The position numbers and the translations under genes were made by a program. From positions 1 through 40,374 of the forward strand of contig NTKG01000006.1 in the NCBI GenBank assembly GCA_002457305.1: DNA of 40,374 bases. The letters run 5' to 3'. How positions within the stretch are numbered: the first letter of the stretch is position 1; each line of letters begins with the position of its first letter. Positions 8,563-17,739 of this stretch are shown piece after piece. Source of the DNA: Bacteroidetes bacterium MED-G21 (GTDB lineage Bacteria > Bacteroidota > Bacteroidia > Flavobacteriales > UBA7430). The notes beneath the pieces were generated by a model. It saw nothing but the letters and a program-made list of their open reading frames with translations. It searched no databases and was not told where the DNA came from.

Positions 8563-10521
8563 TTGATAAAACAACTGTCATATTTTTGTTTGGGTTTTTG
8601 TCTATTGATGGTTTTATTTAGTACTTCAAATTCATTAACTTTTTCTGATGGCTCTCCTGCTGGATATACTGGGTCTCCGGGTGATGATTTGAACACATGT
8701 GTTTTATGCCATAGCGTAAGTCCGTCTGCATCTATATCACCTTATTCCTATAGTTTAACTACAGATATTAATGAGTATTATATTCCTGGCAATTTGTATC
8801 ATATTATAATTGACGTTTTAGGACCTGGAATTGATAAGTTTGGATTTCAAACCTGTTTTGAAAATGAGGAAGGCCAAAAAGTAGGAGAAATTATTTTAGC
8901 TGATTCTATTCAGACAAAACTTATTTCTAACGGAAATTACATCACCCATACCTCTAATGGAATTGATCGTTCAGGTTTGGGTTCAAAGTCATGGGATTTT
9001 TACTGGAGGGCCCCATTAACTGTTCAAGGTAAAATATCAGTTTACTCTTCAGTATTACTATCAGGTGACAGCATTATGGTTTTATCTGAATCTGAATCTT
9101 TTTCAGAGCCTATATTAGGTTGTTTAGATCCTGATGCCTCTAATTTTAACGAACAAGTAACTGCAGACGATGGTTCTTGTATATATGAATTCTTTTCATC
9201 TGCTTCTTTTTTAAGTCTATCATTTGATTCCTTAACTATTAATGGTGATATTTTAAATCAAGAATTATTGGTAAATTTTAGTGTTCATAACAACTCAGAT
9301 TCAAATTTAGACGTATATGTACTTAGAAATATACTTTCGGATAATGTGCCTGAAAATTGGTTTTGTTGGAGTGATGTTTGTTACCTTCCTAATACAGATG
9401 TTAGTTCCTTCAGTTCAGTAATTCAATCAGGGTCATATTCAAATGGATTTAGCGCCCATTTAGTTCCAGAAATGTATGGTGGAGTTTATGATATTGAGTA
9501 TTGCTTTTTTTCAGACATGAATTATAGTGATAGTATTTGTGCAACCGTTCACTATGTTGTTGAAGGAGATATTCCTGGGTGTACCAATATAAATGCACTA
9601 AATTTTGATGAGAATGCTAATATTGATAATGGTACTTGTGTTTTATATCCAACACCAGATTGGGATTTTTCTTATAGTTCTTCAACTTCTCACTCTATTT
9701 TGATTTCTACTGAGACAGAAATTAAAATAAATGATGATTCAATTAGTCCTGGCGACTTGATTGGTCTTTTTTATGAGACATTAGAAGGTTTTGTATGCGT
9801 TGCATATTATGAATGGCAGAATCAAAATGTTAATTTTATAGCACCAAATTCTAATGATCTTTTTGAAGAAGGTTTCCTTGTAGATACAGGTTTTGTATGG
9901 AGAGTTTGGGATGCATCTTCAGGTACTGTTTGGCCCATGGAAGTTTTATACAACTCTAATTTTTCTTCTACTGCATGGTTTGAAGAAAATGGACAAAGTG
10001 GGATCATATCAATGCAAAATATTAATCCTATTACATTGCAGCAAATAGATTTTCCTCTTGGTTGGTCAATGTTTTCTTCTCATATTATTACTGAAGACAT
10101 GGATGTTATTACATTTATTGAGCCCATTAGTGATAATGTTATTATTGTTAAAAACGGCGATGGTGCAGCTTACCTTGTAGAGTATCAATTTAATGCTATT
10201 GGAGATTTAGAAGTGGGTCAAGGTTATGTTGTTAAGACCTCGCAAGCATGTAGTATGTCTGTAGAAGGCGTTTTTGCTAAAGGAGAATTTCATCCAATTT
10301 TATTAGGATTTGGTTGGAATATGATTGGTTATTTAAGAGAAGAACCCGAGTCTGTTGAAGTTATTTTTAATGATCTTGTTGATCAAGGTGTTATTAGATT
10401 AGTGAAAGATCACTACGGTAATATTTACTTGCCAGAGTGGTCATTTAATGCCATTGGTAATATGGAGCCAGGTCGTGGATATCAGGTAAAAACTTTTGAA
10501 GCGAGTGTCCTTCAGTATTAA
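8563..10521 (+). CDS. Secreted modular protein with CxxCH (choice-of-anchor V-like), GCTD and GWN-IGY modules
   Basis: The protein has 652 residues and starts at TTG; the next Met would cut the signal peptide (residues 1-25). Residues 27-180 resemble the domain called choice-of-anchor V or Reelin-like in Bacteroidota, with YTGSPGDD followed by CVLCH (C46, C49, H50), which could bind one c-type haem. Two GCTD-type Cys units follow (GCLDPDASNF at about 186 and GCTNINALNF at about 341). Between them lies a beta-rich region with an ENWFCWSDVCYLP loop. A GDLIGLFYE...FVCVAYYEW...RVWDAS module lies at about 385-475. Two tandem GW modules end the protein (GWSMFSSH and GWNMIGYL). It ends at YQVKTFEASVLQY with no type IX tail. 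Export and extracytoplasmic folding are likely; haem binding and function are unproven. Confidence 0.85.
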   Translation: MIKQLSYFCLGFCLLMVLFSTSNSLTFSDGSPAGYTGSPGDDLNTCVLCHSVSPSASISPYSYSLTTDINEYYIPGNLYHIIIDVLGPGIDKFGFQTCFENEEGQKVGEIILADSIQTKLISNGNYITHTSNGIDRSGLGSKSWDFYWRAPLTVQGKISVYSSVLLSGDSIMVLSESESFSEPILGCLDPDASNFNEQVTADDGSCIYEFFSSASFLSLSFDSLTINGDILNQELLVNFSVHNNSDSNLDVYVLRNILSDNVPENWFCWSDVCYLPNTDVSSFSSVIQSGSYSNGFSAHLVPEMYGGVYDIEYCFFSDMNYSDSICATVHYVVEGDIPGCTNINALNFDENANIDNGTCVLYPTPDWDFSYSSSTSHSILISTETEIKINDDSISPGDLIGLFYETLEGFVCVAYYEWQNQNVNFIAPNSNDLFEEGFLVDTGFVWRVWDASSGTVWPMEVLYNSNFSSTAWFEENGQSGIISMQNINPITLQQIDFPLGWSMFSSHIITEDMDVITFIEPISDNVIIVKNGDGAAYLVEYQFNAIGDLEVGQGYVVKTSQACSMSVEGVFAKGEFHPILLGFGWNMIGYLREEPESVEVIFNDLVDQGVIRLVKDHYGNIYLPEWSFNAIGNMEPGRGYQVKTFEASVLQY

Positions 10522-10546
10522 TAACATAAGATTTTGAATACATTAG

Positions 10547-10554
10547 TATTTTTG
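10547..10554 (+). promoter_or_regulatory. Bacteroidota -7 box, small lipoprotein gene
   Basis: TATTTTTG, a perfect TAnnTTTG match, with predicted start at about 10558 and a leader of about 22 bases. No convincing -33 element. Confidence 0.4.
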
Positions 10555-10579
10555 TAAATTCGCAATAAAATAAAATATT

Positions 10580-11107
10580 ATGAAAAAATTGTTATTTAGC
10601 CTTTTTGTCAGTTCTATTTTTGTTAGTTGTACTCAGGATTTAGGAAATCTTTCGAGCATAAGTACAGAAGATGTTAAAATGAATAATAACTATGAGTTGG
10701 CGCTAAAGCAACAAACATATACAGCTAATTCACTTGAGGCTTGTGTTGATTTAGCTCTTAATAAAGTTCCGAATTCCGTTTTTTTGAAAAATGCCAAAGT
10801 GACTTCTAAAGGAAAAAAAGTAACAATTGTTGCTGATGTATGGTCATTAGCAAAAAAACGACCAGAAAAAAATCCTGAGTTAAGTTTAAATAAGTACAAA
10901 AAAAACAAGGGTCAAACCTCTAAAGATAAAATTAAGCTTAAAGAAGGTATGAAGGTTGCTTGGAGTCACCCTAAAGCTGGTGAGGGTATGGGCGTTATTT
11001 CTAAAATACTTGGTATGATGGCTTCAATTGATAAGGTTGTTGGTCCGGATGGAAAACCAGGCAAACCAGTAAGACTTCCAGTTTCTGTTTTGAAACCAGT
11101 CAAATAA
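10580..11107 (+). CDS. Small lipoprotein of unknown function
   Basis: The protein has 175 residues. Residues 1-17 are a lipoprotein signal with Cys at 17 (FVSC), so it should be lipid-anchored facing the periplasm or outside. The mature part starts with a Ser/Thr/Asn-rich stretch. A segment around 48-75 (ACVDLALNKVPNSVFLKNAK) is followed by a very Lys-rich middle (SKGKKVTIVADVWSLAKKRP and KKNKGQTSKDK). The C-terminal part has many Pro, Gly and Lys residues (GPDGKPGKPVRLPVSVLKP). I do not recognise the family. The gene has its own -7 box upstream and a strong terminator 12 bases after the stop, so it is probably monocistronic. Confidence 0.8.
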   Translation: MKKLLFSLFVSSIFVSCTQDLGNLSSISTEDVKMNNNYELALKQQTYTANSLEACVDLALNKVPNSVFLKNAKVTSKGKKVTIVADVWSLAKKRPEKNPELSLNKYKKNKGQTSKDKIKLKEGMKVAWSHPKAGEGMGVISKILGMMASIDKVVGPDGKPGKPVRLPVSVLKPVK

Positions 11108-11118
11108 AATAAATATTT

Positions 11119-11143
11119 AAGCCGCTTTTTAGCGGCTTTTTTT
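11119..11143 (+). terminator. Intrinsic terminator after small lipoprotein gene
   Basis: AAGCCGCT (11119-11126), TTTT loop, AGCGGCTT (11131-11138), then a T run. The A-rich 5' side lets it serve psd on the other strand too, as the genes converge here. Confidence 0.9.
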
Positions 11144-11164
11144 ATTATATTTTATAATAACAAT

Positions 11165-11818
11165 TTAGCAGCTTGCTATTATTGTTTCGCCTCCTTTTAC
11201 AACATCGTTAATCTTGATGTTAATTTTTGCATCTAAGGGTAAGAATAAATCAACTCGAGAACCAAACTTAATAAAACCCATATCATGACCCTGATAGCAA
11301 TGATCATCTTTATTAGCGTATAATATAATTCGTTTGGCAACAGCACCAGCAATTTGTCTTAATAATATCGGACCTGTTTTTTTATTTTCAACCACAACTG
11401 TTGTTCTTTCATTTTCGATTGAAGATTTAGGATGCCATGCTACTAAGAATTTCCCAGCATGATACTTTGTAAATTTAACTTTTCCAGAAATAGGATATCG
11501 GTTTACATGAACGTTAAATGGCGACATAAAAATAGATACTTGAATTCTCTTGTCTTTAAAGTATTCATGTTCGATAGTTTCTTCAAGTACAACTATTTTT
11601 CCATCTGCTGGTGCGATGATATGATTAGAGTTGACAGGTGTCATTCTCTTAGGATTTCTAAAAAACTGTAAGATAAGAATGGTAAATACTAACGAAGTAA
11701 AAGCTAGAAGTTTTACGATTAGATTAGCTCCATCAAAAACATACCATGCAATGGCATTAATACTAAGTAATGAGATGGATACATTTATAATTATCTTAAA
11801 TCCTTCTTTATGAAACAT
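11165..11818 (-). CDS. psd: Phosphatidylserine decarboxylase
   Basis: The protein has 217 residues, the short form of the family. It removes CO2 from phosphatidylserine to give phosphatidylethanolamine at the inner membrane. Two N-terminal hydrophobic segments (about 9-28 and 33-53) anchor it. The conserved core includes APADGKIV (69-76), FMSPFNVHVNRYPISGKV (97-114) and the self-cleavage site FGSRVD, where cleavage between Gly186 and Ser187 makes the pyruvoyl cofactor. It follows cdsA by 10 bases and is the last gene of the rsfS-ftsH-LUD-cdsA-psd operon. The phosphatidylserine synthase that should make its substrate is not in the window. Confidence 0.95.
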   Translation of the reverse strand: MFHKEGFKIIINVSISLLSINAIAWYVFDGANLIVKLLAFTSLVFTILILQFFRNPKRMTPVNSNHIIAPADGKIVVLEETIEHEYFKDKRIQVSIFMSPFNVHVNRYPISGKVKFTKYHAGKFLVAWHPKSSIENERTTVVVENKKTGPILLRQIAGAVAKRIILYANKDDHCYQGHDMGFIKFGSRVDLFLPLDAKINIKINDVVKGGETIIASC

Positions 11819-11828
11819 AAATAGTTTT

Positions 11829-12632
11829 TTAATAATTAAGGATAGGCTTTAAATAATTTAAGTAAATATGAAATACAGGAAAACATAGAAGTATGGAGTC
11901 AAAGCGGTCCAAAATACCGCCATGTCCTGGTAATATTTTCCCTGAATCCTTAATTTTAGATTCACGTTTTAACATGGATTGGAATAAGTCTCCTAATGTA
12001 GAGGTAATAGCTGTAATTGCTCCTAAAATCATCCATTCAATACTTGATAATTTAAATCCATTAAGAGATAAAATATAACCCGTTAATATAGTTAATATGA
12101 TGGCGCCAATAAAACCTTCCCAAGTTTTATTTGGTGATATTCTTTCAAATAATTTATGTCTTCCAAATAATTTCCCGCAAACAAAAGCCCAAGAATCAGA
12201 AGACCAAATTAAGATGAGTAAACCAAATAGTATTTTGTAATTATAAATTTCATTTTCAAAACAACCAATAGGAATTACTAAAGATAAAGGGATGAAGATA
12301 TAAATAACACTAAACAAAGTTCCACCCGCAAGTATTATGGTATTTTTTCGTGTATGGAATAGTAAACTAATAAAGTAAATACATAATTCTAGAAATAAAA
12401 TAAATTTAATTTCACTGTAGATTATGGCCAAATATGAAGTGATGCCTAATATTATTGTAGGCCAGGTTTGGAAATCTATATTTTGTTTTTGGAATATTTT
12501 TTTAAGCTCTATTGTTGCTAATATTGCAACTAGTAAAAATAATACTAATGCAGAAATTGCTTGCATGATTACGAACAATAGTAATGTCACGTAGGCAGTA
12601 CCGGTAAGTATTCGTTTCATTACATCACTCAT
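11829..12632 (-). CDS. cdsA: Phosphatidate cytidylyltransferase (CDP-diacylglycerol synthase)
   Basis: The protein has 267 residues and is an integral inner-membrane protein with about seven hydrophobic segments. It makes CDP-diacylglycerol from phosphatidic acid and CTP, the branch point of phospholipid synthesis. The C-terminal family signature is complete: SMLKRESKIKDSGKILPGHG then GILDRFD at about 218-245, preceded by SDSWAFVCGKLFGRH and SPNKTWEG. It overlaps the LUD gene by 4 bases (ATGA type) and precedes psd by 10 bases, so translation is probably coupled and the lipid genes are made together. Confidence 0.96.
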   Translation of the reverse strand: MSDVMKRILTGTAYVTLLLFVIMQAISALVLFLLVAILATIELKKIFQKQNIDFQTWPTIILGITSYLAIIYSEIKFILFLELCIYFISLLFHTRKNTIILAGGTLFSVIYIFIPLSLVIPIGCFENEIYNYKILFGLLILIWSSDSWAFVCGKLFGRHKLFERISPNKTWEGFIGAIILTILTGYILSLNGFKLSSIEWMILGAITAITSTLGDLFQSMLKRESKIKDSGKILPGHGGILDRFDSILLCFPVFHIYLNYLKPILNY

Positions 12633-13258
12633 CTGTGTTCTTTATAGTCTTCAATAAGGAAAATGTGTAAATCTTTGGCTCTGTCACTATCGCTCATTGT
12701 TGTAATAGATTCTTTTGTACGAATTGTAGTCACCAAAGAAGGTCTTGATTTACCATATTTGTTTTGAATACCTCTTAATCCTTCACTTATATTTTTAACA
12801 ATTTGAGAGGTGTATGCAATAATAATCATTGCTTCTGGGAGATGTTCAATTTTAAGATTTTTAGTTTGTTCTCCAGAAACCATTACAGAACCGTTAAAAG
12901 CAATTAAAAACTCACAAGTATTAATACTTGAGTCTGCTATTTTGTAATCTGTTTCAAATGATAATTTTGTAGGCTCTAGTAGTTCTTTAAGTTTGTCATT
13001 ACTACAATAAGGGAATTCCCATTTACTTTCTTGAAGTAATTGTTTCAAGTGGTAATAAAATTCTTCGATATTGTCGCAATAGAAAAATTTACCCCCATTA
13101 TTTGTGAATACTTTAGCAAAAGTTACATCTGCTGGATCATTAGGATTAGGTGTAAATTTTTCTTGCTCTTCCTGTTCCTCTTTATCTAGATTGGCTGATT
13201 GTTCAGCTAAAGAGGGTATTACTTTTGTAATAAATTTGTTAAACAGGTTTTTCTTCAT
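12629..13258 (-). CDS. LUD domain protein (LutC-like)
   Basis: The protein has 209 residues. The N-terminus is charged (DKEEQEEQEKF, about 24-36). The rest matches the LUD fold seen in LutC-type proteins, with the landmarks ADSSINTCEFLIAFNGSVMV, IIIAYTSQIVKNISEGLRGI and RPSLVTTIRTK. LutC is linked to lactate oxidation in other bacteria, but there are no LutA or LutB partners here. In Bacteroidota a LUD gene sits between ftsH and cdsA in many genomes, so the job may be different; it is unknown. It overlaps ftsH by 20 bases and cdsA by 4, in the middle of a tightly packed operon. Confidence 0.85.
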   Translation of the reverse strand: MKKNLFNKFITKVIPSLAEQSANLDKEEQEEQEKFTPNPNDPADVTFAKVFTNNGGKFFYCDNIEEFYYHLKQLLQESKWEFPYCSNDKLKELLEPTKLSFETDYKIADSSINTCEFLIAFNGSVMVSGEQTKNLKIEHLPEAMIIIAYTSQIVKNISEGLRGIQNKYGKSRPSLVTTIRTKESITTMSDSDRAKDLHIFLIEDYKEHR

Positions 13259-15296
13259 TGTTTAATGCTTGCTCTTTAATCTCAATTTTTTTATCGATAT
13301 TACTAGGGTTTAAAGTCACTTTTTCATCTTTATCCCACTGCCGCTTTCCGAAAATGGTTTCAAGATCTTCTTTAAAAATAACCTCTTTGTTTAAAAGTTC
13401 TTGTGCTAATTTAGTTAAAGAATTTTTATTTTTCTCTAATACTTTAAGTGCTTTTTGATAGGCAACTTCAGTCAACTCTTTAACTTCCTCGTCAATTGTA
13501 CGAGCTGTTTGTTCACTGTAGGGTTTGTTAAATCCTGAATTTTGACCTGAAGAATCGTAATAAGAAATGTTTCCTATTTTATCACTTAAGCCATAAACAG
13601 TAACCATTGCTGTAGCTTGACGTGTCACTTTTTCTAAATCGCTTAATGCTCCTGTAGACACTTTTCCAAAAATAATTTGTTCTGCTGCTCTACCACCTAA
13701 TGCGGCACACATTTCATCCATCATTTGTTCTTTGGTCGTAATTTGCCGTTCTTCTGGAAGATACCATGCGGCACCAAGTGATTTTCCTCGAGGAACAATA
13801 GTAACTTTTACTAAAGGTGCAGCGTGTTCGAGCATCCAACTTACCGTGGCATGACCAGCTTCGTGAAAAGCGATGACTTCACGTTCATTTTTTGAAATGA
13901 TTTTATTTTTCTTTTCTAGTCCTCCAATAATACGATCTACTGCGTCGAGAAAGTCTTGTTTTTCAACAAACTTTTTATCGTTTCGAGCTGCAATAAGTGC
14001 TGCTTCGTTACACATGTTTGCGATGTCTGCTCCAGAGAACCCCGGTGTTTGTTTCGCTAAGAAGTTAAGGTCTAATTCTTTATCTATTTTTAAAGGTTTG
14101 AGGTGGACTTCAAAGATTTCTTTTCGCTCGTTAAGTTCTGGTAAATCAACATAAATTTGTCGATCAAACCGTCCTGCTCGAACCAGGGCTCTGTCTAAAA
14201 TGTCAGCTCTGTTTGTAGCTGCTACAACAATAACATGATCATTAGTCCCAAAACCATCCATTTCTGTAAGAAGCTGATTTAGTGTGTTTTCTCGCTCGTC
14301 ATTAGATCCTGTCATTTGATTCTTACCACGAGCCCTTCCAATAGCATCAATTTCATCGATAAAGATGATGGCAGGTGCTTTATCTTTTGCCTTTTTAAAT
14401 AAATCTCTAACTCTAGAGGCACCAACTCCTACAAACATTTCAACAAAATCTGATCCTGATAACGAAAAGAAAGGCACTTGAGCTTCACCTGCTACCGCTT
14501 TAGCTAAAAGAGTTTTTCCTGTTCCAGGGGGTCCCACGAGTAATGCACCTCGTGGAATTTTACCCCCGAGTTTTGTGTATTTTTCTGGGTTCTTAAGGAA
14601 GTTTACTATTTCTTGTACCTCTTCTTTAGCTCCTTCTAAACCAGCGACGTCATTGAAAGTAGTTTTAACTTCAGATTCTTTGTCATAGAGTTGTGCCTGT
14701 GATTTTCCGATATTGAAAATTTGTGAACCAGGTCCACCTCCAGCTCCGCCACCACTCATTCTTTTCATAAAGAAAAGCCAAATAAAAATTAAGAATATGA
14801 ATGGCATCCATGCCCAAAAGCTGTCCCAAATACTTTGTTCGTTATTGTAAAATATTTGCGCCCATTCATTTTTGGTGAAACGAAAATTTTCTTGTGCTTC
14901 ATCAAGTCGATCTCTAAATTCTTGAGAGGTTCCAATTTTAAGAAAATAGTGAGGTCCTCTGTTTATGCCATCTCCAAAAAGAGGTTTTCGAACGGCTTCA
15001 TGACGATGTTCAGAAAGCGATTCTTCCTTGATAAAGATTCGTGCAATGTTTTTGTTTTGGATGATTTCAATTTTTTCAACATCCTTATTTTTAATGTAAT
15101 CGTAAATTAATGTTTGTTCATTTGTTTCAACACTTAATGATCCTATTTCATTAGTGAAGAGCATTGAAATCATGAAAAAAGCAATAATTCCATAAATCCA
15201 ATATAGATTGAATTTTGGCATTTGATTTTTTCTCTTTTGAGGTTTTTTACGCGCTTTTTTTGGCGTTTTTTTATTTGTTTTTTGTGTTTTTGCCAT
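13239..15296 (-). CDS. ftsH: ATP-dependent zinc metalloprotease FtsH
   Basis: The protein has 685 residues. It is a membrane-bound AAA+ protease that degrades misfolded membrane proteins and regulators. The N-terminus is very basic (1-28), followed by a membrane segment (about 31-47), a periplasmic loop, and a second membrane segment (about 163-178). The AAA domain has Walker A GPPGTGKT (255-262), Walker B IIFIDEID (310-317) and an arginine finger region RAGRFDRQ. The peptidase domain has the zinc site HEAGH (478-482). A charged tail follows. It is the second gene of the operon, 2 bases after rsfS, and it overlaps the LUD gene by 20 bases. Association with cdsA and psd fits a role in membrane homeostasis. 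Confidence 0.98.
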   Translation of the reverse strand: MAKTQKTNKKTPKKARKKPQKRKNQMPKFNLYWIYGIIAFFMISMLFTNEIGSLSVETNEQTLIYDYIKNKDVEKIEIIQNKNIARIFIKEESLSEHRHEAVRKPLFGDGINRGPHYFLKIGTSQEFRDRLDEAQENFRFTKNEWAQIFYNNEQSIWDSFWAWMPFIFLIFIWLFFMKRMSGGGAGGGPGSQIFNIGKSQAQLYDKESEVKTTFNDVAGLEGAKEEVQEIVNFLKNPEKYTKLGGKIPRGALLVGPPGTGKTLLAKAVAGEAQVPFFSLSGSDFVEMFVGVGASRVRDLFKKAKDKAPAIIFIDEIDAIGRARGKNQMTGSNDERENTLNQLLTEMDGFGTNDHVIVVAATNRADILDRALVRAGRFDRQIYVDLPELNERKEIFEVHLKPLKIDKELDLNFLAKQTPGFSGADIANMCNEAALIAARNDKKFVEKQDFLDAVDRIIGGLEKKNKIISKNEREVIAFHEAGHATVSWMLEHAAPLVKVTIVPRGKSLGAAWYLPEERQITTKEQMMDEMCAALGGRAAEQIIFGKVSTGALSDLEKVTRQATAMVTVYGLSDKIGNISYYDSSGQNSGFNKPYSEQTARTIDEEVKELTEVAYQKALKVLEKNKNSLTKLAQELLNKEVIFKEDLETIFGKRQWDKDEKVTLNPSNIDKKIEIKEQALNNEEKPV

Positions 15297-15298
15297 TA

Positions 15299-15670
15299 TT
15301 AAATTGCTTTAATTTTTGTTATTTCAGCATCTCCCCATAATTCTTCTAATGCATAAAATTCTCTCGTAGGCGTTTGGAATACATGAGCGACTACATTCAC
15401 ATAATCCATTAATATCCACTCGGCAGTTTCAGTTCCTTCTTTGTGCCAAGCTTTATCGCCTAAAACTTCAAGTGTTTCTTTTTGAATTGAATCAGCAATT
15501 GCATTTACTTGTGTGTTGGAGTTTGCGTTGCTAATAACAAAAAAGTCGCATACTGCATTGTTTAAATTCCTTAAATCTATCACCGTAACATTTTCGGCTT
15601 TTTTTTCCTGCATGCCTCTAACAATTACATCTACAAGGCTTTTAATTTTTAAACTTTCGTTTTCTTTCAT
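15299..15670 (-). CDS. rsfS: Ribosome silencing factor RsfS
   Basis: The protein has 123 residues, the family norm. RsfS binds ribosomal protein L14 and blocks joining of the subunits when nutrients are low. Family features are CDFFVISNANSNTQVNAIAD in the middle and AEWILMDYVNVVAHVF near the end, with a final ALEELWGDAEI stretch typical for this family. It is the first gene of the five-gene operon and has a perfect -7 box upstream with a predicted leader of about 19 bases. Confidence 0.95.
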   Translation of the reverse strand: MKENESLKIKSLVDVIVRGMQEKKAENVTVIDLRNLNNAVCDFFVISNANSNTQVNAIADSIQKETLEVLGDKAWHKEGTETAEWILMDYVNVVAHVFQTPTREFYALEELWGDAEITKIKAI

Positions 15671-15692
15671 TTAGTAATCACTATTTAGTCAG

Positions 15693-15700
15693 CAAAAATA
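15693..15700 (-). promoter_or_regulatory. Bacteroidota -7 box, rsfS-ftsH-LUD-cdsA-psd operon
   Basis: The minus strand reads TATTTTTG, a perfect TAnnTTTG match, 22 bases before the rsfS ATG. It would drive all five genes, because the later gaps are 10 bases or less. Confidence 0.5.
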
Positions 15701-15787
15701 ATGCTTTTAAACGGATTATAATTCTCATAAAGGTAGTAAATTACGCTAAGTTTACTCAATCGTAATTATATCCTTTTCTTTTTATTA

Positions 15788-16543
15788 ATGGATACACTTT
15801 TTGTTGGAAAAAATTGCTTTAAGTTAGATGAAATAAGCTCTACCAATGATTGGTTGATGACACGTATATCAAATCAAAAATTTCATGAAGGTACAGTGGT
15901 TTTTGCATCAGCACAAACTAATGGTAAGGGGCAGCGTGGCTCTCAATGGTTTTCTCAGCCTTATAAATCTTTAACATTCAGTGTGTTATTAAAGCCAAGC
16001 TTTTTGTCGCCAATACATGCTTTTGATTTAAGTATTTGTGTTGCATTAGCATTGTCCGATAGTTTAAATAAATTGCGCTCAGGGTTTAAAATTAAGTGGC
16101 CTAATGACATTTATTTTGAAGATAAAAAGATTGCAGGTGTTCTTATAGAAAATCAGATGAATCGATCTGTATATCAGAATGCAGTAATAGGCATAGGCTT
16201 GAATGTTAATGAACTTCATTTCGATGAATTGTCTAATGCGATTTCGCTTAAACAGATTATAGGCATAGAATTTCCAGTAGAAAAGGTGATGGAACATATT
16301 TGTGAGAGTTTGGAAGCTCGTTATTTAATGCTTCGTTCAGGTTATTTTAAGGATTTAAAGAATGCTTATATGTCTAATCTTTATGGTCTTAATCAATTAC
16401 AATCTTTCATGGTTGATAATAAAAAATTGAATGGTAAAATTATTGATGTGCTTCGCAACGGGTTTTTACAAATCGAATTAATTGATGGTAAAATCCGTGA
16501 TTATGATATCAAAGAAATTAAGTTTTTAAGTATAGTTCATTAG
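15788..16543 (+). CDS. birA: Biotin--[acetyl-CoA-carboxylase] ligase
   Basis: The protein has 251 residues, the short form without an N-terminal DNA-binding domain, so it should be an enzyme only and not a repressor. It makes biotinyl-AMP and attaches biotin to the carrier protein of biotin carboxylases. Visible motifs are GKGQRG (46-51, the adenylate loop, GRGRRG in E. coli), KWPNDIYF (103-110), KKIAGVLIE (113-121) and GIGLNVN. A small C-terminal beta domain ends in IKEIKFLSI. Its 3' end overlaps the converging TspO gene by 4 bases. The upstream 117-base gap with rsfS holds no exact -7 box for this strand; TAAGTTTA around 15747 is the nearest. Confidence 0.95.
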   Translation: MDTLFVGKNCFKLDEISSTNDWLMTRISNQKFHEGTVVFASAQTNGKGQRGSQWFSQPYKSLTFSVLLKPSFLSPIHAFDLSICVALALSDSLNKLRSGFKIKWPNDIYFEDKKIAGVLIENQMNRSVYQNAVIGIGLNVNELHFDELSNAISLKQIIGIEFPVEKVMEHICESLEARYLMLRSGYFKDLKNAYMSNLYGLNQLQSFMVDNKKLNGKIIDVLRNGFLQIELIDGKIRDYDIKEIKFLSIVH

Positions 16544-16998
16544 TTATAACAAGCAATGTAAGCATTTAATGAACTTGCAATAAGTAACCAAATAAGATAA
16601 GGGAATAGTAATAGTGTTTTTGTTTTAAGGTCCTTCCAAAAGTAGATAAATAAGTATGTAATAAGCGATGTTAATAAACAGATTTCAATTAGTCCAAGAA
16701 TAATCAGTTGTAATTCAAAGAAAATTGGATTCCATGCAACGTTAAGTATCCATTGAATACTGTATAGTAATATGATTTTTTTGGTGTTGCTATTTATTTT
16801 AATCAGATAAGCCATGTATACCGAATAACAAACCATTATTGAAGTCCATGCTGCACCAAATACCCAACCGGCAGGAGTCCATGGTGCTTTATTGAGATTT
16901 TGATACCAATCAGATGAAGCACCACCATCTGTAAAGAAGCTTCCTATGGCAAGAGCTCCAAAGTTGAGTAAAAGAAATAAAATGATGTTTTTGAACAT
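16540..16998 (-). CDS. TspO/MBR family tryptophan-rich sensory protein
   Basis: The protein has 152 residues with five predicted membrane helices, the size and topology of TspO. The conserved loop DWYQNLNKAPWTPAGWVFGA (about 30-50) and AWNPIFF are the family hallmarks. TspO proteins bind porphyrins and other hydrophobic ligands and are tied to tetrapyrrole and stress physiology. It is the third gene of a run aminotransferase-sulfotransferase-TspO, 9 bases after the sulfotransferase. Its stop overlaps that of birA on the other strand by 4 bases. Confidence 0.93.
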   Translation of the reverse strand: MFKNIILFLLLNFGALAIGSFFTDGGASSDWYQNLNKAPWTPAGWVFGAAWTSIMVCYSVYMAYLIKINSNTKKIILLYSIQWILNVAWNPIFFELQLIILGLIEICLLTSLITYLFIYFWKDLKTKTLLLFPYLIWLLIASSLNAYIACYN

Positions 16999-17007
16999 AA
17001 TTGATTT

Positions 17008-17739
17008 TTATTTTAAAGATAATTTGATCAGGTTTTCATAATGAGGGATGCATTGTTTGAGAAGAGGCTTAATAGCTTCAGGAAATGGTTCTTTTTTTGC
17101 TTTATATTTTTTAAATCCGGCAGATTTGTGAATGTTCTCATACCAATATTTTGACCATATTCCATCTTCAATACGTCCGCCCATTTTCCACTTTAGCATA
17201 TTTTCTTTAAAAGGAATTTCCAGTAAGCCACACAAGTGATTTAATGCTAATTTTGGGTTAATTAAAATTGTTTTAGAGTCCACAATTATGGGCTTGATGT
17301 TCATGTAATTTAGGTCATTAACTAATTCTGTGTGTGCAGCATAACCGACATCTTTTAGGTTTGGGTTTTCAATTACTTTTGCATACGATGGGAGCATTTC
17401 TACAGGATCTCTTGTGAGTATGATGTGAGTCATATTTTGCATGAACGATCGATCAAGATTTAACAAGTGGTGCGTCATATTCTTAAAAAAAACGACAGGT
17501 TTTTTATGAAACCCCAACATCATTTCAATGACTTTCGTTCCATTATTTTCCATTGAGTTCAATATTTCTTTTGTTCCAGGATGGTATTCTTTTGCGTTTG
17601 AGTTTTTAAGATAATGAGCGTATAAAGGCTCATCGTAAACTATAGTGTCGCTTCGTTGAGCAAAAGAATACATCAGTGCAGTAGAGATGTTTCGAGGGCC
17701 AGACCAAAGACAAATTCGCTTTATATTATCCTCTTGCAT
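17008..17739 (-). CDS. Sulfotransferase-like protein (P-loop)
   Basis: The protein has 243 residues. It has the PAPS-binding type P-loop motif SGPRNISTALMYSFAQR (14-30) and a second phosphate-binding motif ILTRDPVEMLPSYAKVI, both usual for sulfotransferases. In Bacteroidota this type is often found next to a class IV aminotransferase, as here, where the two genes overlap by 14 bases. That indicates co-translation and probably a common pathway. The substrate cannot be told from sequence. A kinase-like or nucleotide-binding role without sulfuryl transfer remains possible. Confidence 0.8.
   Translation of the reverse strand: MQEDNIKRICLWSGPRNISTALMYSFAQRSDTIVYDEPLYAHYLKNSNAKEYHPGTKEILNSMENNGTKVIEMMLGFHKKPVVFFKNMTHHLLNLDRSFMQNMTHIILTRDPVEMLPSYAKVIENPNLKDVGYAAHTELVNDLNYMNIKPIIVDSKTILINPKLALNHLCGLLEIPFKENMLKWKMGGRIEDGIWSKYWYENIHKSAGFKKYKAKKEPFPEAIKPLLKQCIPHYENLIKLSLK

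Noticed and set aside
15731-15787. Promoter for birA
   Set aside because: Only a one-mismatch TAAGTTTA is present, so it was not listed as a feature.
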